From NCBI GenBank assembly GCA_963665265.2, contig OY762224.2, forward strand, positions 2,604,001-2,668,000: DNA of 64,000 bases, read 5' to 3'. Shown here in pieces: positions 9,517 to 17,362 of this stretch; positions within the stretch are counted from its first letter, which is position 1; every line of letters starts with the position of its first letter. The notes under the pieces are model-generated. The model did no database searches, was not told the origin of the DNA, and was given only the letters and a program-made list of their open reading frames with translations. A program made the translations under genes and the position numbers. The stretch comes from CAXXHQ01 sp963665265 (lineage in GTDB: Bacteria > Planctomycetota > Planctomycetia > Pirellulales > Thermoguttaceae).

Positions 9517-10395
9517 TTACATGGGTTTTATCGCATATACTCGAACGCTGGCGGCGTAATCGTTTATGTTATAGCGCCGCAATAGGTCGGCAAGCCGTCG
9601 ATGCAAATCGGATTCGTTCGACGGCGCGGACGAGCAGCACGTCGCCGAAACCACGGGCAACGCCATCGACGGAGAACAACAACCCGATTGACTTTCTACC
9701 TTGGCATACGAATTCAAGTCGCTACCGGCGTCAACGACGTCCACCTGCGCGAACCCGGCCGCCAAAAGTTGCTCTCGATAGCGTTCAATGAGAATCGCAC
9801 CTGCGATGCAGCCGACGTAGGCCATCAGGTCGCTACCGACCTCCGGCGGTAACGGCATCTTCAACGCAATATCGCTTACTGCCAGCCGGCCGCCAGGTTT
9901 TAGCACGCGTTCGATTTCTCGAAACACGGCCGGCTTGTCGGGCGCAAGATTGATGACGCAGTTGCTAATCACGCAATCGACGGAGGCGTCAGGCAACGGC
10001 AACTTGTCGATAGTTGCCTGATGGAACTCGATGTTTGAAAGCGAGCGTCCGCTCTTGGCGGCATTGCTCCGTGCCAACTCAAGCATCTCAGGCGTCATAT
10101 CGATCCCAATCGCTTTCCCCTCGGGACCGACCTTTGAGGCCGCTAGAAAAACGTCCAACCCGCCGCCGCAACCGAGGTCAACCACCGTCTCGCCAGGCTT
10201 CAAACTGGCGAATGCCGTAGGATTTCCGCACGAAAGCCCCATGTTGGCCTCAGCCGGAATCGAAGCCAATTGTTCGGAGCTATAGCCGAACGCCTCGGCC
10301 ACGGCTCGAACCCCGGAATGGCTGGTCGATAAGCCGCTCTTCGCCACGGCCGCGTATTTCGACTGAACTGCTTGCTCGATTTCTTTCATCTTCAT
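9517..10395 (-). CDS. arsM: Arsenite S-adenosylmethionine methyltransferase ArsM
   Basis: ArsM methylates As(III) with S-adenosylmethionine to give mono-, di- and trimethyl arsenicals. The 292-residue protein contains the SAM motif VVDLGCGGGLD (72-81) and three conserved As-binding cysteines: C56 in GLSCGNP, C146 in ISNCVINL and C196 in YVGCIAGA. A tail with two further Cys-Cys pairs (SGCCSP and ATCCSS) follows, as in many bacterial ArsM proteins. The next gene upstream is arsR, and an imperfect copy of the arsR operator lies between them. Expression is therefore expected to be derepressed by arsenite. Confidence 0.95.
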   Translation of the reverse strand: MKMKEIEQAVQSKYAAVAKSGLSTSHSGVRAVAEAFGYSSEQLASIPAEANMGLSCGNPTAFASLKPGETVVDLGCGGGLDVFLAASKVGPEGKAIGIDMTPEMLELARSNAAKSGRSLSNIEFHQATIDKLPLPDASVDCVISNCVINLAPDKPAVFREIERVLKPGGRLAVSDIALKMPLPPEVGSDLMAYVGCIAGAILIERYREQLLAAGFAQVDVVDAGSDLNSYAKVESQSGCCSPSMALPVVSATCCSSAPSNESDLHRRLADLLRRYNINDYAASVRVYAIKPM

Positions 10396-10435
10396 CTCCT
10401 CCCGTCAGAGTCGACGGGAATTCTTCGTGTAAAGT

Positions 10436-10455
10436 ATATTCGCTTATGCGGATAT
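10436..10455. promoter_or_regulatory. Probable second ArsR operator, upstream of arsM
   Basis: The sequence ATATTCGCTTATGCGGATAT is an imperfect inverted repeat lying between the arsR stop and the arsM start. It matches the perfect palindrome in front of arsR in its left half (ATTCGCTTA). I infer a second ArsR binding site that would give arsM its own arsenite-responsive control. Confidence 0.65.
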
Positions 10456-10471
10456 ATTGGCGCAAAAAAAA

Positions 10472-10828
10472 CTACTCCGAGTAGCCTTTTTGAATTCGCA
10501 ATCGCAATTTAGCGTCGTCTTCCGCGAAACTAGGTTCATCCTGAAAACACTGAGCAAGGCAAGCCAATAACAATTTGTGAGACCTTCCTTGAGCAGGCGA
10601 CAAACGATAGTAGTTCCAAAGTCCGTCTTTTCGAGCGACAACTAATCCCGCTTTGCGAAGATACGACAAGTGCCGTGACGCCGTAGGCTGCGGCACGCCT
10701 AATACGGCGACCAAATGACAAACGCACAACTCTCCGTCGCGGAGCAGATTCAGAATCCGTAAACGCGTCTGGTCGGAGAGCGCCCGAAAAATCGTTTTCG
10801 TCGGCGGTCGCTTGGTTTGATTTGTCAT
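10472..10828 (-). CDS. arsR: ArsR-family arsenite-responsive repressor
   Basis: This is a 118-residue winged-helix repressor of the ArsR/SmtB family. The metal site in the alpha-3 helix is intact as ELCVCHL (C35, C37), the arsenic-binding CXC pattern of classical ArsR. The recognition helix region is VPQPTASRHLSYLRKAGLV, followed by the beta-wing KDGLWNYYRL. It is the first gene of the arsenic run. A perfect 16-bp palindrome sits directly upstream of its start codon, so autorepression is likely. The rightmost cysteine-containing segment (LLACLAQCF) is a possible additional thiol ligand. Confidence 0.93.
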   Translation of the reverse strand: MTNQTKRPPTKTIFRALSDQTRLRILNLLRDGELCVCHLVAVLGVPQPTASRHLSYLRKAGLVVARKDGLWNYYRLSPAQGRSHKLLLACLAQCFQDEPSFAEDDAKLRLRIQKGYSE

Positions 10829-10844
10829 ATTCGCTTAAGCGAAT
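10829..10844. promoter_or_regulatory. Perfect 16-bp palindrome, probable ArsR operator
   Basis: ATTCGCTTAAGCGAAT is a perfect inverted repeat ending immediately in front of the arsR start codon (CAT at 10826-10828). The form ATTCG-N-CGAAT is typical of ArsR-type operators. Binding here would block translation-proximal transcription of arsR and the genes behind it. Confidence 0.75.
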
Positions 10845-10977
10845 GTAGTAGATGGCCACACGGTAGTCAAGGGTGAAATCGTTTTTCTGTGAGGTTCAAA
10901 ATATGAAAGAGGAGGGGCAGGCGCTAGGAGTCCAGCGTACGGCAATAAGTGATTACGAAGAAGGAATGTTGGCCCCG

Positions 10978-12060
10978 TTACTGCACCCGATGCGGACGAG
11001 GGGGTCTTACCGGAGGTTGGTCGGTTCCCGGCAAATAATCGCCGACTTTTGGCCAGTCGTTTTCCCATTTCAGCGGTCGGATTTGCATGAAGGACATGCC
11101 GCGCATCTCGGCGTCGTAAAAGTGATAGACGAGATAGGTTTTGTCGCCGTCGACGAGGACCGATTGACCTCCTGGACCGACGAAGCGGCTTTGCTTTTCG
11201 AGAACCAGCGAGCCGCCTCCCTCGAGCATCGGTTTGCCTTCTTTATCCGTGAATGGGCCGGTGACTTTTTTGGAACGGCCGACCATGATCTTATAGGTGC
11301 TATCGAGACCGCGGCAGCAGAAGTCAAAAGAGACGAAGAGGTAGAAATAGTCGCCGTTTCGGACGATGAACGGGGCCTCAAGCGGGATGCTGATCGGACT
11401 GCCGCCTTTATTCTCTTTTGCGCGCGAGGCTACACTGATTAATTTGTCGTCCGCCCGTTTGCCAGTCTTCGGATCGAGTCGGCACATTTTTATCCCGTTC
11501 CAGCACGAGCCGAGGCTCATCCAAGGCGTTTCGCCGTCGAGAACCACGTTCGAGTCGATCGCGTTCCAGTCGTCCGATTTTTGCGATTCAATAACCTTCC
11601 CTTGGTCTTCCCATTTGTAGTCGGGGCTTTTGGGGTCGAGCGTCTTGTTCGTCGCCAGTCCGATGCAGGAGCGGTTGCTCCCGAAAGTGGAAACGGAGTA
11701 ATAGAGGTGGAAACGGCCGTTGAAATAGGCGATATCCGGAGCCCAGGGGTCACCGTTCGAACCGGGAATGTCCTTAAACGTCCAATCGGGCAATTTCTCG
11801 AAGACTCGTCCAGCGCGTTTCCAATGGATCAAGTCATCCGACTCGATCATGCCGATTCCGCCGTGCGTCGAGAAAACGTAGTATTTGCCGGCTTCTTTAG
11901 CAATGCAAGGATCGTGCACGCCGAAGGTGAAATACTCTTTGGGCGCCGCTTTTTCTTGGGGCGATTTGTCTTGCGTCGGCTTATCTTGGGCCGTCGCGAG
12001 CGAACAAACGTCTAAAAAGGCGAACCATGCGAAAACGACGAGAATAGAACGAAAAGACAT
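10978..12060 (-). CDS. Secreted glycoside hydrolase family 43 enzyme (arabinanase-like)
   Basis: This 360-residue exported enzyme has a signal peptide (MSFRSILVVFAWFAFLDVCSLATAQ) and a five-bladed beta-propeller of the GH43 type. The three catalytic acids expected for the family are visible: D50 in FGVHDPCIAK (general base), the Asp in DDWNAIDSNVV (pKa modulator) and the Glu in ISIPLEAPFIVRNG (general acid). The pattern fits arabinan endo-1,5-alpha-L-arabinanases, although other GH43 activities cannot be excluded. It stands next to the PEP-CTERM repeat protein, and two more glycosidases (GH97, GH29) lie 7-11 kb away. Confidence 0.85.
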   Translation of the reverse strand: MSFRSILVVFAWFAFLDVCSLATAQDKPTQDKSPQEKAAPKEYFTFGVHDPCIAKEAGKYYVFSTHGGIGMIESDDLIHWKRAGRVFEKLPDWTFKDIPGSNGDPWAPDIAYFNGRFHLYYSVSTFGSNRSCIGLATNKTLDPKSPDYKWEDQGKVIESQKSDDWNAIDSNVVLDGETPWMSLGSCWNGIKMCRLDPKTGKRADDKLISVASRAKENKGGSPISIPLEAPFIVRNGDYFYLFVSFDFCCRGLDSTYKIMVGRSKKVTGPFTDKEGKPMLEGGGSLVLEKQSRFVGPGGQSVLVDGDKTYLVYHFYDAEMRGMSFMQIRPLKWENDWPKVGDYLPGTDQPPVRPPRPHRVQ

Positions 12061-12148
12061 GCAAGACTCCGATTCGGCTCCGAGAAAACGTCTCTCTCTC
12101 GCCTCTTCGAGTCAAATGCGAGGAATTATTCCGCGGCGCCGTTCGAGG

Positions 12149-15100
12149 CTATTGCCGCTTCGTCCTTTGCCAGGCAGTGAATAAAGCGGCTGCCGCTAAA
12201 AACGCGGCAAGTGCGCTTGGCTCAGGAACTTCTTGAGCGACGGCTGACGAGGCTTGCGGCTCCGATTCCGTCGAACCTGTTCCGCCAAGAATAAGAGTAT
12301 CTTGCACTAACGTGTTGACGACGAGGATAGCCGAACCGCGAACGGCGGTCGTTCCGGAGCCGCTGACGATGTCGAGCGTGTGGCTTCCGCCGCTAATTTC
12401 CAGCGTCGAGCCGGAATATGTTTGCACATCGAGCGTTGCGACGTTCTTTTCGGTCGACGCCAAAGCGAACTTGCCCGCCTGAACGGTGACGGGACCGGTG
12501 AAGGTAGTCGTTCCGGACAAAGTGAGCGTTCCGGAGCCGAGCTTCGTTAAACTTCCCGTTCCCGCCACGGAGTTTGAAATGAGCACGGAAAGGCCTGCCG
12601 TATCGATTTTTGCGCCGCCGCCGGAACCGGTAAGGGTGATCGGCGCCGAGAGCGTGTTAGAGGCGGCGGCCGTCGCCGCGGCCTGAAGCGTTCCCCCGCC
12701 GAAATTGAACATTCCCGCCCCGTTGCCGCTGGCAATTTGCGTAACGGTTAGTTTTCCGCCTGTTAGATTGTAGGTTCCCCGCGAACCGGCTTGATCGCCC
12801 AAACCTAGGAACGCGACGGAGCAAGTTCCGCCCGATTGCGAGAACGAGCCTGTCCCGTAGCTGCCGAGAATAATTGTGCTGGCCGAGAGGTAGCCTTTGC
12901 CGCTAAGCGAATAGCTGCCGACGCCGCTGACGGCGTAGCCGACGAAGAGCTGCTGCGTAACGGCATTCGTGCCGTCGGTCTGCACGAAAGAACCGGTTCC
13001 CAAGTATCCGATGTGTTCGGTGACGGCCGCGAGGCGTGCGGCGCCCGTGAGCGAATAGGTTCCGACGGCGCCGTAATTGCTGGCCACGATAAAGACGTTT
13101 GACGATGAGTTCGTTCCGCCGGTTTGAGAGAACGAAGCGACGCCTGAGTAGCCGATGAACTGATCAGGCGCGGTGAGTGAACCGGCTTGAAGGTTATAGG
13201 TTCCCTTTGAACCGGCGTTTTGAGCGATATAGAGCTGGTTTGCGACGGTATTGGTTCCGCTCACTTGGGTGAAGACGCCCGTACCGGAATAACCGACGTA
13301 GGCGTTCGTCGAGGAGATCGTAGCGGCGGAAAGGGAATATTGGCCGAAAGCTCCGCCGTTGCCGCCAAGTCCAACGACTCCGGTTAAGACCTTAGCCCCG
13401 CCGGATTGGTTGAAGAAGCCTTTTCCGCTTTCGCCGACGGAAAGGGTCGGGGTCGTGAGCTGTCCGCCGGAAAGATTGTATGTGCCTGCGCCGGTTGTTC
13501 CGTTTCCGAGGGTCACCCACGAACTAGCTGAATTGGTTCCGCCTGATTGAGTGAACGTGCCAGTTCCCAAGGAGCCGACGTTTTGCGAGAAAGAAGAGAG
13601 AGAACCTGTTCCGCTGAGCGAGTAGGTTCCTACGCCTCCAGCGTTGTCTCCCAGAATTAAAGTGGAAGTCGTGTTTTGTCCGCCGGTCTGCGTGAATGAA
13701 CCGCTCCCTTGATACCCGAGGTCAACTGCGGCAAACGAGAAGGTTCCTGCGGTCAATTGGTAAGAGCCGCCGACTCCGGAATTAAGGCCGACGTACATCG
13801 TACCGGTTCCGATGTGGGATCCGCCGTTTTGGATGAAGGAGCCGCTTCCCAGAGCGCCGACGTAAATCAAGTTGGTTTGTAATGTGCCGGAACCGCCAAG
13901 GGAGTAATTTCCTTGGCCGCCGACGTTATCGCCGAGTGACAAGACTTGGCTCACGGAGTTCGTTCCGCTTGTTTGGGTGAAAGAGCCGCTGCCGGACGAT
14001 CCGATGACGAGAAAGCTTGAGGTAAGCTGGCCGCCGCTTTGGCTATACGATCCGACTCCTGCGGGATAAAAGCCCAAGGTGACGGCGGGAGCGGAAAAAG
14101 TCCCGCCCGTTTGCGTGAAAGTTCCTGTTCCGGCATGGCCGATGAAGGCCGACCCGGCGACGGAAAGGAGGCTTTGCCCGCTGAGGGAGTAAGTTCCGAC
14201 GGAGCCGATGTAATAGGCGAGGTTCAAGGAATCGGCGACCGAATTCGTTCCTCCGGTCTGCGTATAAATCCCAGTTCCGGCGAGACCGACGTACAAATCG
14301 GCTGAAGCCATAAAGCCGGAACCGGAGAGCGCGTAGGTTCCGCGTCCGCCGAGCGCATAACCCAAGACGGCGTCGTTGTGATCGTAATGCGTTCCGCTCG
14401 ATTGCGTAATGATTCCGACGCCGGCGCTGCCGACGACGGTGACGTTCGTTTCGAGCCAGGAGGAGCCGCTCATGGCGTACGAACCGCTGCCCGTTGTGAG
14501 GTATCCGACGAGCAGTTGAGTATAGACGGCGTTTCGGCCGCCCGTTTGCGTAAAGACTCCGCGGCCGTTTCCGCCGACGATTTGGAAGTTAGATCCCAAC
14601 TCCGCCGTTCCGCTGAGCGAATAGGTTCCTGTGCCGCCGACTATATTTCCAATAGTAAGAATGTTTGAAGTGCATTGCCCTGCGGATTGGGTGAAGGAAC
14701 CGACTCCTGCATATCCGACGTCAACTACAGAGGCGTTCAAAATGCCGTTGCTAAGTTGATAGGAGCCGATCGCTTCGGCGGCATATCCGATATACATATC
14801 GCCGGTCCCGACGAGAGTTCCGCCTGTTTGAGTGAATGTTCCGATTCCGTTTCCGCCGACGAAGGCGTTGCCTGTTTGAAGATAGCCGGAACCGCTAAGG
14901 GCGTACGTTCCTTTGCCGACGGCGGAGTCGCCGAGCGATAATCCCGTCGAAATAACGCTGGTTCCTCCCTTATGAACGAAAGAGGCCGAGCCGGACGAGC
15001 CGACGACCAAAACGCCCGAACTCATCCAGCCGGATCCGTCAAGCGAATAGGTTCCGACGGCGCCAATTGCGCAGCCGAGGTAAACGCTGCCCGACGACAT

Positions 15101-15784
15101 ATTTCCCGCCGTTTGCGTGAATTCGCCGGTTCCGTAAAGCCCGATCAACGTTTGCGTGGAATACAGATTGGCCGACGCGCCGTTCAACGTATAGGAGCCG
15201 TAGGAGCCTGCGCTGTTGCCCAGCGTTAGCAGGGATGACGCAGTACATGCCCCGCCGGTCTGAACGAAATATCCCTTTCCGTAGTAGCCGACATCGATTT
15301 CTAAGGCTTGCAGGGTCCCGGAGCCGCTCAACGCGTAATTGCCGAGGCTGTTTTGGTTGCAGCCTAAAACGAGCATACTGGAAACAAAGTTCGCGCCGCC
15401 TGATTGGTTCAGCGAGGCGGTACCCGAAACCCCGACATATTCGCTATTCGACGCGTTCAAATTACCGGCGGTAATTTGGAGTGTTCCTGATTGACCGCTT
15501 CCGTTCGCAAGATAGAGCATAGCGCAGGAGGCTCCGGCTTGCGAGATTGTCGCCGTTCCGGAGTTTCCGATATAGGCCGCGTCGCTAATGCCGGGGACGG
15601 TTCCAGTGGACCAGTTAAATACGGACGACCAGCTTCCGGAAGTTTTAGTCCACACCACGTCGGCAGCTAAGCTTGGCGTCGCCGCTGCGGACCATAAAGC
15701 GGCGCAGAGGCAAGCGGTGAAAGAGTAGATGGGCACAAAGCGATAGGCGTTTAACCGACGCGGAAGCATGAGAATTCCCCCCAA
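12149..15784 (-). CDS. Giant surface repeat protein with PEP-CTERM sorting signal
   Basis: This 1211-residue exported protein starts with a signal peptide ending near SLAADVVW. About 20 tandem repeats of 46-48 residues follow, each with the pattern G-x-F-T-Q-T-G-G-T-N-S, L-x-L-G, G-x-Y-S-L-S-G and x-V-G-x-x-G. Near residues 1050-1130 is an autotransporter-associated beta-strand repeat (GSLTKLGSGTLTLSGTTTFTG). The C-terminus is a PEP-CTERM signal: PEPSALAAFLAAAALFTAW followed by basic residues. It probably folds as a long beta-helix anchored by an exosortase. Triplets of repeats (units 5-7 and 12-14) resemble each other more than their neighbours, so the array grew by block duplication. Confidence 0.9.
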   Translation of the reverse strand: MGGILMLPRRLNAYRFVPIYSFTACLCAALWSAAATPSLAADVVWTKTSGSWSSVFNWSTGTVPGISDAAYIGNSGTATISQAGASCAMLYLANGSGQSGTLQITAGNLNASNSEYVGVSGTASLNQSGGANFVSSMLVLGCNQNSLGNYALSGSGTLQALEIDVGYYGKGYFVQTGGACTASSLLTLGNSAGSYGSYTLNGASANLYSTQTLIGLYGTGEFTQTAGNMSSGSVYLGCAIGAVGTYSLDGSGWMSSGVLVVGSSGSASFVHKGGTSVISTGLSLGDSAVGKGTYALSGSGYLQTGNAFVGGNGIGTFTQTGGTLVGTGDMYIGYAAEAIGSYQLSNGILNASVVDVGYAGVGSFTQSAGQCTSNILTIGNIVGGTGTYSLSGTAELGSNFQIVGGNGRGVFTQTGGRNAVYTQLLVGYLTTGSGSYAMSGSSWLETNVTVVGSAGVGIITQSSGTHYDHNDAVLGYALGGRGTYALSGSGFMASADLYVGLAGTGIYTQTGGTNSVADSLNLAYYIGSVGTYSLSGQSLLSVAGSAFIGHAGTGTFTQTGGTFSAPAVTLGFYPAGVGSYSQSGGQLTSSFLVIGSSGSGSFTQTSGTNSVSQVLSLGDNVGGQGNYSLGGSGTLQTNLIYVGALGSGSFIQNGGSHIGTGTMYVGLNSGVGGSYQLTAGTFSFAAVDLGYQGSGSFTQTGGQNTTSTLILGDNAGGVGTYSLSGTGSLSSFSQNVGSLGTGTFTQSGGTNSASSWVTLGNGTTGAGTYNLSGGQLTTPTLSVGESGKGFFNQSGGAKVLTGVVGLGGNGGAFGQYSLSAATISSTNAYVGYSGTGVFTQVSGTNTVANQLYIAQNAGSKGTYNLQAGSLTAPDQFIGYSGVASFSQTGGTNSSSNVFIVASNYGAVGTYSLTGAARLAAVTEHIGYLGTGSFVQTDGTNAVTQQLFVGYAVSGVGSYSLSGKGYLSASTIILGSYGTGSFSQSGGTCSVAFLGLGDQAGSRGTYNLTGGKLTVTQIASGNGAGMFNFGGGTLQAAATAAASNTLSAPITLTGSGGGAKIDTAGLSVLISNSVAGTGSLTKLGSGTLTLSGTTTFTGPVTVQAGKFALASTEKNVATLDVQTYSGSTLEISGGSHTLDIVSGSGTTAVRGSAILVVNTLVQDTLILGGTGSTESEPQASSAVAQEVPEPSALAAFLAAAALFTAWQRTKRQ
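12258..15700 (-). repeat. Tandem ~141-bp coding repeat array
   Basis: The array lies inside the PEP-CTERM gene and encodes about 20 copies of a 46-48 residue glycine- and serine-rich unit. Unit boundaries are recognisable by the recurring FTQTGG core. Copies are diverged at the nucleotide level. The span given includes the flanking degenerate copies. Confidence 0.7.
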
Positions 15785-16183
15785 AATATTTTCCCCGAGA
15801 AAAGCGATCCCCGAGGCCGATCGTTCATTCTATCAAGCTCCCCGAAGGGGTGCAACTTTCGGAGGTGAATTGGCGAATTAGAGGGGGGGCGGACAGGTTA
15901 ATCGTTGTAATCGTCAAGAAACCGAAAGCGGCGGCCGTTTTGGGAGCGACCGCCGCTTTGGGGACCTTGGCCCGGAGAACCGATTTTTAATCCAATGCGA
16001 CTCCGCACTTTTTGTCGCCGTCTAGCTCGCCGAACCTTTTGCCGACGACCGGGACGAACAAATGCGTCTTCGTCAGGTGATGCAAAACTAACGGAAGCGG
16101 GGTTACGCTCGTAGCGGAATCAAAACGCCCGGCAGGCTTTTCGCGGATGAAGGAAATTGCGAAAAGTCGGTCGGGCGGAGGCG
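15785..16183. other. Intergenic stretch with one hairpin and a start-less open frame
   Basis: A GC-rich hairpin (AAAGCGGCGG paired with CCGCCGCTTT) lies at 15925-15959. On the minus strand a frame ending at 15987 stays open back into the helix-turn-helix gene, but it has no ATG or GTG start. I therefore do not call it a gene. It could be the remains of a decayed coding sequence. Confidence 0.4.
15925..15959. terminator. Hairpin, possible bidirectional terminator
   Basis: A 10-bp perfect stem with a 15-nt loop. There is no strong T-tract on either strand, so intrinsic termination is uncertain. Confidence 0.35.
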
Positions 16184-16711
16184 TTAAAAATCGGTCAGGT
16201 CCATGAACACTTCTTCGGAAAAACGCCGCTCGGCCGCAACGCCAAGCTCGTTCAATCGGCGGCGCTTGCCAATGTTATGCCAAGGGCCGATGTCCGATAG
16301 TTCCGGCATCATTTCTTCAAGTTGCTCAATCAGATTTTGAACCATCCGACGAACGGATTCCTGTTTGGCATGTTCTTTAATCGTCAATGCCGATTTCATG
16401 AGGCGAACAAGTCGAGAACGTTGCAGCACGGGCGGCGACAATGCGTCTTCGGACTCGGCAAGCAATTCATTAACGGGCACCTCTAGGGCGGCTTGCCATT
16501 TATATAGCTGACTCAAAGAAAGGTCGGCGTGTGCGTCTTCTTGCTCACGCACTGAAGCGACGTCCACGTTCATGCGTCGAGCAATTGTGCGGAGCGATAC
16601 TCCTTGTTGGCGACGGACCTCGCCTACCCGCTGCATGGACGGAGCGGAGGCGGAAAGGGTGATGGGATCGGGGGAAGCGGTTCCGGCGACGTCATATTCT
16701 ACGATGCTCAT
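16184..16711 (-). CDS. XRE-type helix-turn-helix protein
   Basis: This is a 175-residue DNA-binding protein. The helix-turn-helix lies at about residues 30-80 (VRRQQGVSLRTIARRMNVDVASVREQE), followed by LSLSQLYKWQAALEVPVNELL, the usual XRE scaffold. The C-terminal half is helical, acidic and basic by turns (QNLIEQLEEMMPELSDIG) and probably dimerises. I chose ATG 16711 because GGGGAG stands about 8 nt before it. The longer frame to 16861 has an implausible N-terminus. No toxin gene is recognisable next to it. Its regulon is unknown. Confidence 0.8.
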   Translation of the reverse strand: MSIVEYDVAGTASPDPITLSASAPSMQRVGEVRRQQGVSLRTIARRMNVDVASVREQEDAHADLSLSQLYKWQAALEVPVNELLAESEDALSPPVLQRSRLVRLMKSALTIKEHAKQESVRRMVQNLIEQLEEMMPELSDIGPWHNIGKRRRLNELGVAAERRFSEEVFMDLTDF

Positions 16712-17362
16712 AATTATTCTCCCCAACAGGCCCGGCAAATTTGTGGATACTCGCACAAAAGGAACAAGCAAACGGATTGAAAGTAGATCAAACGGTTTTT
16801 CATTTCCGGCATGCGTTTCGCGTTTGATAAACGAAAATGCGCGACAGAAAACGAAATGCAAACGGCGGAAAAAGAAAACGAAACGTCAGATTAGACCGAA
16901 GGTCTCATTTTGTAGAGGCGACGCCGATTGCCCATAACCGACTTCGCGCCAATTGTACTGACCCGCCAGGGGTTGATGAGGAGGTCCGATTCATTCATTT
17001 GATGCCGGACATCTTTCTCCTCGCCATTAATATTAATCGCGCATATAGCGCCGGGCAAGGGGAGTTAAGCAAATATTTAAGAAATTTTTTAATTGACTCG
17101 GCAAACCTTTCCCAGCCCTCCAAACGTTCGATTTTTTAGCGGTTTTCCACGGGGGCGATCGCGGGGTTCGGCGGCGACGGTAGGAGGTCTCGCTGGGGCG
17201 TGAAATATTGTAAAATAGGGGAGCGTTTTTGCTTCAACATTCTGAGGCTTAAAGATTAATACGCTCGGTAGGTTGACCTGCCCGCATTTCAAAACGAAGC
17301 CTGTTTTTCCGCAGGGAAAACGGGCCATCCCGCAAATGATCGAACTGTAATTGGTACAAAAG
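16712..17362. other. Long intergenic region between XRE gene and nadE
   Basis: This contains divergent promoters by position, and an AT-rich block near 17060-17100. I see no convincing coding frame, tRNA or recognisable riboswitch. Confidence 0.4.

Noticed and set aside
15987..16230. Minus-strand open frame without start, reading ...VTPLPLVLHHLTKTHLFVP...
   Set aside because: It runs into the helix-turn-helix gene in another frame and has no ATG or GTG. It may be decayed DNA, but a gene is not supported.
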